In this document: in pieces, positions 5,649 through 8,140 of the stretch | Layout of the letters: each line of letters begins with the position of its first letter | How positions within the stretch are numbered: the stretch's first letter is position 1 | NCBI GenBank assembly: GCA_902773215.1 | Contig: CACYDQ010000407.1 | Location: 1-8,140, forward strand | From: an uncultured Spirochaetaceae bacterium | GTDB taxonomy: Bacteria; Spirochaetota; Spirochaetia; Treponematales; Treponemataceae | Length of the DNA: 8,140 nucleotides | Reading direction: 5' to 3' | Program-made: the position numbers and the translations under genes | Notes under the pieces: generated by a model | What the model was told of the DNA's origin: nothing | The model's database searches: none | What the model saw: only the letters and a program-made list of their open reading frames with translations

Positions 5649-7060
5649 TTCGTTATTCCAAGCTTCTTCATCTGCTCCGCCTCCTCCACGTAGGAGGCAT
5701 ACTCGGAGCGCAACTGGTTTACCTTGACGAGCGCGTTTTTCAGCGTCGTCAGCTCCATCTTTATGCCTTTTATTTTCGCACGGTTCGTGCCCGACGTGTT
5801 CGCCTTGAAGTATTCGTCAAGCGCGCCGAGCAGAACCTGTAGTCTCCCGTTCTCCGTCATCTGTTTGTTGACCCAGTTGTACACGAAGTCGTCCGTCTGG
5901 GAATTCATCTTCTGGTAATTGGGGCTGTCCGTTGAGCTGAGGGACGTGTAGAACTTTATCCTCTTGCTGAACGCCGCCATGAAGGAGTTGTAGTTGATTA
6001 TCTCCCGCTGCTTCTCGTCGGTACCCTTCTTGGTGATGATGACCTCGTATTCCACCTGAGGCTCTGCCATGCCGAAGAGGCGGCGGAAGAACCTTCCGAG
6101 CTTCTGCTTGAAGCCCTTGTCCTCTGAGGCGAGTATGTCATGGTTCGTCACCACCTTGCCCATGACGATGTTGTACTGGTCGTTCATCGAGCCGAGCGAG
6201 AGAACCGCCCCCATAATGATTTCATGGACGTTGACGCTTTCCTCCGCCTTTTCCGTCGGCATCTCCTGGACTTTCAGGTTCTGGAGCAGCTTGCTCCGGA
6301 GCTCTTCCTTGTTCGGCGCGGTCTCTTCCTTGACAAGCTCCTCCACTATGTCGGCGGAGAAGGGGCGGCGGGGCAGGGCGGTCGGCATCTGCTTCTTTAT
6401 CTCGTCCATGAGGGCAGAGGCGTTGCCCCTGACATCCGGCCCGAGCTTGGAGACGATTTCCTTCCTTATTTCGCCCTTATAACGCTCTTTCTGGAAGGCT
6501 CCGATGGATTTCAGCTCGCGGGACATCTCTTCCATGTCTTTGGAAGTCTTGGCAATGCTGTCGAAGAGCATGCTCATCGCGGGCCCGCCACCCTGGGTGG
6601 TCGTCTTGAGCTCCAGCAGGGCAGCCCCGAGGGCCTTTGAGTTCTGCCGTGCAGATTCCGGGTTCAGGGCACTCCATGAGAAGGTTCCGTTGAAGTCCAC
6701 GAGCTTCTTTATCTTCGCCGTCGGAAGCTGTTCCACTGAGAATTTGACGTAGGTGCAGATGAAATCTACCATATTTTCGTACTGGCCCAGCCTGATTCCA
6801 AGCTGGGTAGCCCGCTCGGCGTCGTTGAACGGAGCGTCATCTATGGGACCCACGTCGGTGATTTTCTTGTCGTTCTGGTATGGATCCGGCGTGATGAGCG
6901 AACGCCGCTGGAGTGCGTTTGTGAGGTTCTTCACGAAAATAAGGTGATTGCGGTAGCCTTCCTGTACTTTGGGCAGCACGGTGCTGTTGAACCATGAGAC
7001 CTTGTCGTCCACGGCTTTTATGATTTTCGCGTTAAAATCCTCGTTCTCTGCACTTCCCAT
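5645..7060 (-). CDS. Uncharacterised cytoplasmic protein coupled to the binding-protein gene
   Basis: I do not recognise a named family. The product has about 471 residues, no signal peptide and no membrane-spanning segment; it is helix-rich and highly charged. The C-terminal stretch (TTLKNALVKVNQLRSEYASY onward) looks coiled-coil. Near residues 316-331 a basic amphipathic stretch, FKQKLGRFFRRLFGM, could touch membrane or an acidic partner. It is probably cytoplasmic. ATG 7060 is chosen; an in-frame TTG at 7066 is also possible, because AGGA lies 5 nt before the TTG but 11 nt before the ATG. The gene is first in a two-gene operon: its TGA overlaps the ATG of the binding-protein gene. A promoter lies about 75 bp upstream. 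The coupling suggests a joint role, but no function can be assigned. The coding call is secure from length, the overlap and codon-level sense. Confidence 0.85.
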   Translation of the reverse strand: MGSAENEDFNAKIIKAVDDKVSWFNSTVLPKVQEGYRNHLIFVKNLTNALQRRSLITPDPYQNDKKITDVGPIDDAPFNDAERATQLGIRLGQYENMVDFICTYVKFSVEQLPTAKIKKLVDFNGTFSWSALNPESARQNSKALGAALLELKTTTQGGGPAMSMLFDSIAKTSKDMEEMSRELKSIGAFQKERYKGEIRKEIVSKLGPDVRGNASALMDEIKKQMPTALPRRPFSADIVEELVKEETAPNKEELRSKLLQNLKVQEMPTEKAEESVNVHEIIMGAVLSLGSMNDQYNIVMGKVVTNHDILASEDKGFKQKLGRFFRRLFGMAEPQVEYEVIITKKGTDEKQREIINYNSFMAAFSKRIKFYTSLSSTDSPNYQKMNSQTDDFVYNWVNKQMTENGRLQVLLGALDEYFKANTSGTNRAKIKGIKMELTTLKNALVKVNQLRSEYASYVEEAEQMKKLGITK

Positions 7061-7140
7061 AATCAATACATTCCTGTAATAAAATATTCCTCTGCACCTT
7101 TATCGGCACTTTCAGGAGCTTTCCGCATTTGTTCTTCCCT

Positions 7141-7169
7141 ATGATATACTAGTTTTACCATTAGAACAA
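7141..7169 (-). promoter_or_regulatory. Promoter of the two-gene binding-protein operon
   Basis: On the minus strand, TTGTTC (7169-7164), a 17-bp spacer and TATCAT (7146-7141) match sigma-70. The start point would be near 7134, giving a leader of about 70 nt before the start codon. Confidence 0.5.
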
Positions 7170-7218
7170 GGGGGACATCCCTCTGAAAACGATTTCTTGC
7201 CAAAACGATGTTTTTTCC

Positions 7219-7247
7219 TTGACAAATTGCCATTCTGAACATAAAAT
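7219..7247 (+). promoter_or_regulatory. Near-consensus sigma-70 promoter of ptsN
   Basis: A perfect TTGACA (7219-7224), an exact 17-bp spacer and TAAAAT (7242-7247, 5/6) form the strongest promoter in the window. T6 lies just upstream (7211-7216). The expected start point, 7254-7255, falls on the ptsN ATG, leaving no room for a Shine-Dalgarno. Confidence 0.85.
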
Positions 7248-7254
7248 TAGGTTT

Positions 7255-7701
7255 ATGGACTTACGAACTGTATTGACGCCGGAAACGGTAGAACTTCATT
7301 TGAAGGGAACGAAGAAAGAAGAGATTATAGATGAGCTCCTTGATGTCCTTGTGAAGGCAGGGAAAGTCACCGACAAGGATGCGGCGCGGGAGTGCGTCTT
7401 GGACCGTGAGCGCAAGATGTCCACGGGTATGAAGCACGGGATTGCCATCCCTCACGGAAAGACGGACACCGTGTCCGATCTCGTGGCATGCATCGGCATC
7501 TCCGACAATCCCGTTGACTTCGACAGCCTGGATCAGGATCCCTGCCGCATTTTCATCATGACCCTCTCTCCGGTGAACAAGACAGGACCTCACCTCCAGT
7601 TCCTGGCGGAGGTCAGCCTCTTGTTCAAGTCTGCCGACAAGCGGGTTCAGATTCTTAACACCACGGACAAGGCCGAGATTATCAAAATCCTGACCGAGTA
7701 G
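7255..7701 (+). CDS. ptsN: PTS EIIA-Ntr type regulatory protein
   Basis: The 148-residue product matches the size and sequence of EIIA-Ntr (PtsN), a cytoplasmic PTS protein that is phosphorylated on His by HPr or NPr and acts as a regulator, not a sugar permease. The phosphorylation motif is GIAIPHGK with His67 as acceptor. MSTGMKHGIAIPHGKTDTV and the downstream FIMTLSPVNKTGPHLQFLAE are family hallmarks. No EIIB or EIIC domain is fused or adjacent, which fits a regulatory role. ATG 7255 is chosen; an earlier in-frame TTG at 7219 is the first base triplet of the -35 box and cannot be the start. Expected transcription starts at or one base before the ATG, so the mRNA is probably leaderless. A terminator follows about 140 bp downstream. 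The paralogue type is likely but not proven. Confidence 0.93.
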   Translation: MDLRTVLTPETVELHLKGTKKEEIIDELLDVLVKAGKVTDKDAARECVLDRERKMSTGMKHGIAIPHGKTDTVSDLVACIGISDNPVDFDSLDQDPCRIFIMTLSPVNKTGPHLQFLAEVSLLFKSADKRVQILNTTDKAEIIKILTE

Positions 7702-7728
7702 GGGTTATTTGTGTAAATTTCAGTTTCA

Positions 7729-7742
7729 AGTCCCGCGGGACT
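7729..7742. repeat. Perfect 14-bp palindrome after ptsN
   Basis: AGTCCCGCGGGACT equals its own reverse complement. It starts 28 bp after the ptsN stop and has no T tract after it, so it is not a simple terminator. As RNA it would pair only with a very tight loop; as DNA it could bind a dimeric protein. The role is unknown. Confidence 0.45.
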
Positions 7743-7839
7743 GTGCCTCCGCGCTTCTTGTGGCTGTTTTTTGTTTCCATAGTTACAGGTATGTTGAACG
7801 CCGTTGGCGGGATATGTGCTTGAGTTTTCTCCTTGTTTT

Positions 7840-7874
7840 CTCCCCCCGTTCCTGTCAGGCGGGGGGAGTTTTTT
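7840..7874 (+). terminator. ptsN: Strong rho-independent terminator for ptsN
   Basis: CTCCCCCCG (7840-7848) pairs perfectly with CGGGGGGAG (7860-7868) across an 11-nt loop and is followed at once by TTTTTT (7869-7874). The U tract exists only for the plus strand. It also separates ptsN from the convergent citrate synthase gene. Confidence 0.9.
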
Positions 7875-7929
7875 ATGCCCGGAGGCATGGGCGCAGGGTT
7901 CTTGTCCTGCGGGAATCCCTCCGTATGGC

Positions 7930-8140
7930 TTACTGTGACACCCTTTTTTCGATGGGAACGTACTCTCGCTCGGTGGAGACGTTCTTGTAAGCGGGGCGGT
8001 AGATGCGGCCTCCTGCGACCAGCTCCTCGATGCGGTGGGCGGACCAGCCCGCGATGCGCGATATGGCGAAGAGGGGCGTGTACAGCTCGCGGGGGATGTT
8101 CAGCATCGTGTAGACGAAGCCCGAGAAGAAGTCCACGTTG
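7930..8140 (-). CDS. gltA: Citrate synthase, C-terminal end (start beyond window)
   Basis: The last 69 codons and stop (TAA, 7932-7930) of a citrate synthase are present; the rest lies past the right edge. The enzyme condenses acetyl-CoA with oxaloacetate to citrate, at the entry to the TCA cycle or glutamate synthesis. The sequence begins NVDFFSGFVY, which carries the catalytic Asp of the family's NVDxxSG motif (codon at 8133-8131). ISRIAGWSAHRIEE and RIYRPAY follow, matching the conserved R-x-x-G-W-x-A-H and R-P segments near the C-terminus. Methylcitrate synthase is a close relative and cannot be excluded from this piece. A GTG at 8136-8134 is an internal Val codon, not a start. The gene converges on ptsN, and no terminator for the minus strand is evident. 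Confidence 0.9.
   Translation of the reverse strand, partial: NVDFFSGFVYTMLNIPRELYTPLFAISRIAGWSAHRIEELVAGGRIYRPAYKNVSTEREYVPIEKRVSQ

Noticed and set aside
7219..7254. TTG at 7219 as the start of ptsN
   Set aside because: That TTG is the first half of the TTGACA -35 box, and family homology begins at ATG 7255.
7875..7920. A terminator for citrate synthase (ATGCC/GGCAT and CGCAGG/CCTGCG hairpins)
   Set aside because: Neither hairpin is followed by a T tract on the minus strand.
7930..8136. A complete small gene starting at GTG 8136
   Set aside because: The frame stays open past the window edge, and the GTG is the Val of the citrate synthase NVD motif.
1..8140. Mobile element, CRISPR array, toxin-antitoxin pair or phage module
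   Set aside because: No transposase, integrase, spaced direct repeats, paired small genes or phage proteins were seen on either strand.

Overview
The window looks like chromosomal DNA from a spirochaete, most likely a GC-rich Treponema of gut or rumen type. This is an inference from protein style: short Lys-rich leaders, an EstA-like secreted hydrolase, a family-5 solute-binding protein paired with an unrecognised treponeme-like protein, and a PtsN. The citrate synthase end argues against a heavily reduced pathogen such as T. pallidum. No rRNA, tRNA, CRISPR array, transposase or integrase was found.

Left part (1-1560). A regulator with two separate helix-turn-helix segments runs off the left edge on the minus strand. 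Divergent from it is the 5' end of mnmG (gidA). This copy has a one-base frameshift in a G run and keeps only about 129 of roughly 620 codons. Its homology ends near 1366, where it meets tail-to-tail a minus-strand ORF that has an excellent Shine-Dalgarno and an export-type N-terminus but no credible remainder. Both look like 5' stubs left by one deletion between convergent genes, or by an assembly error.

Middle (1560-4028). A secreted alpha/beta hydrolase of the EstA type lies on the minus strand. It keeps the Asp and His of the triad but has Gly in place of the nucleophilic Ser, plus a long charged C-terminal tail. A terminator hairpin lies about 100 bp beyond its stop. Divergent from it is a shikimate-kinase-like P-loop kinase with changed substrate and lid residues.

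Right part (4014-7066). A two-gene minus-strand operon has its own promoter. A cytoplasmic, partly coiled-coil protein of unknown function is followed, with an ATGA overlap, by a periplasmic peptide-type solute-binding protein. No permease or ATPase gene is present. The operon's 3' end overlaps the kinase gene by 15 bp.

Far right (7067-8140). ptsN (EIIA-Ntr) is read from a near-consensus sigma-70 promoter whose expected start point coincides with the ATG. It is followed by a palindrome and a strong terminator. The C-terminal 69 codons of citrate synthase enter from the right edge on the minus strand.

Three starts (the HTH regulator, the mnmG stub and ptsN) have a -10 hexamer 6-8 nt upstream of the ATG and no clear ribosome-binding site, suggesting leaderless mRNAs. 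The strongest leads are the Ser-to-Gly hydrolase, the mnmG junction, the leaderless pattern and the uncharacterised protein coupled to the binding protein. No single gene set here amounts to a clearly new defence or mobile system.
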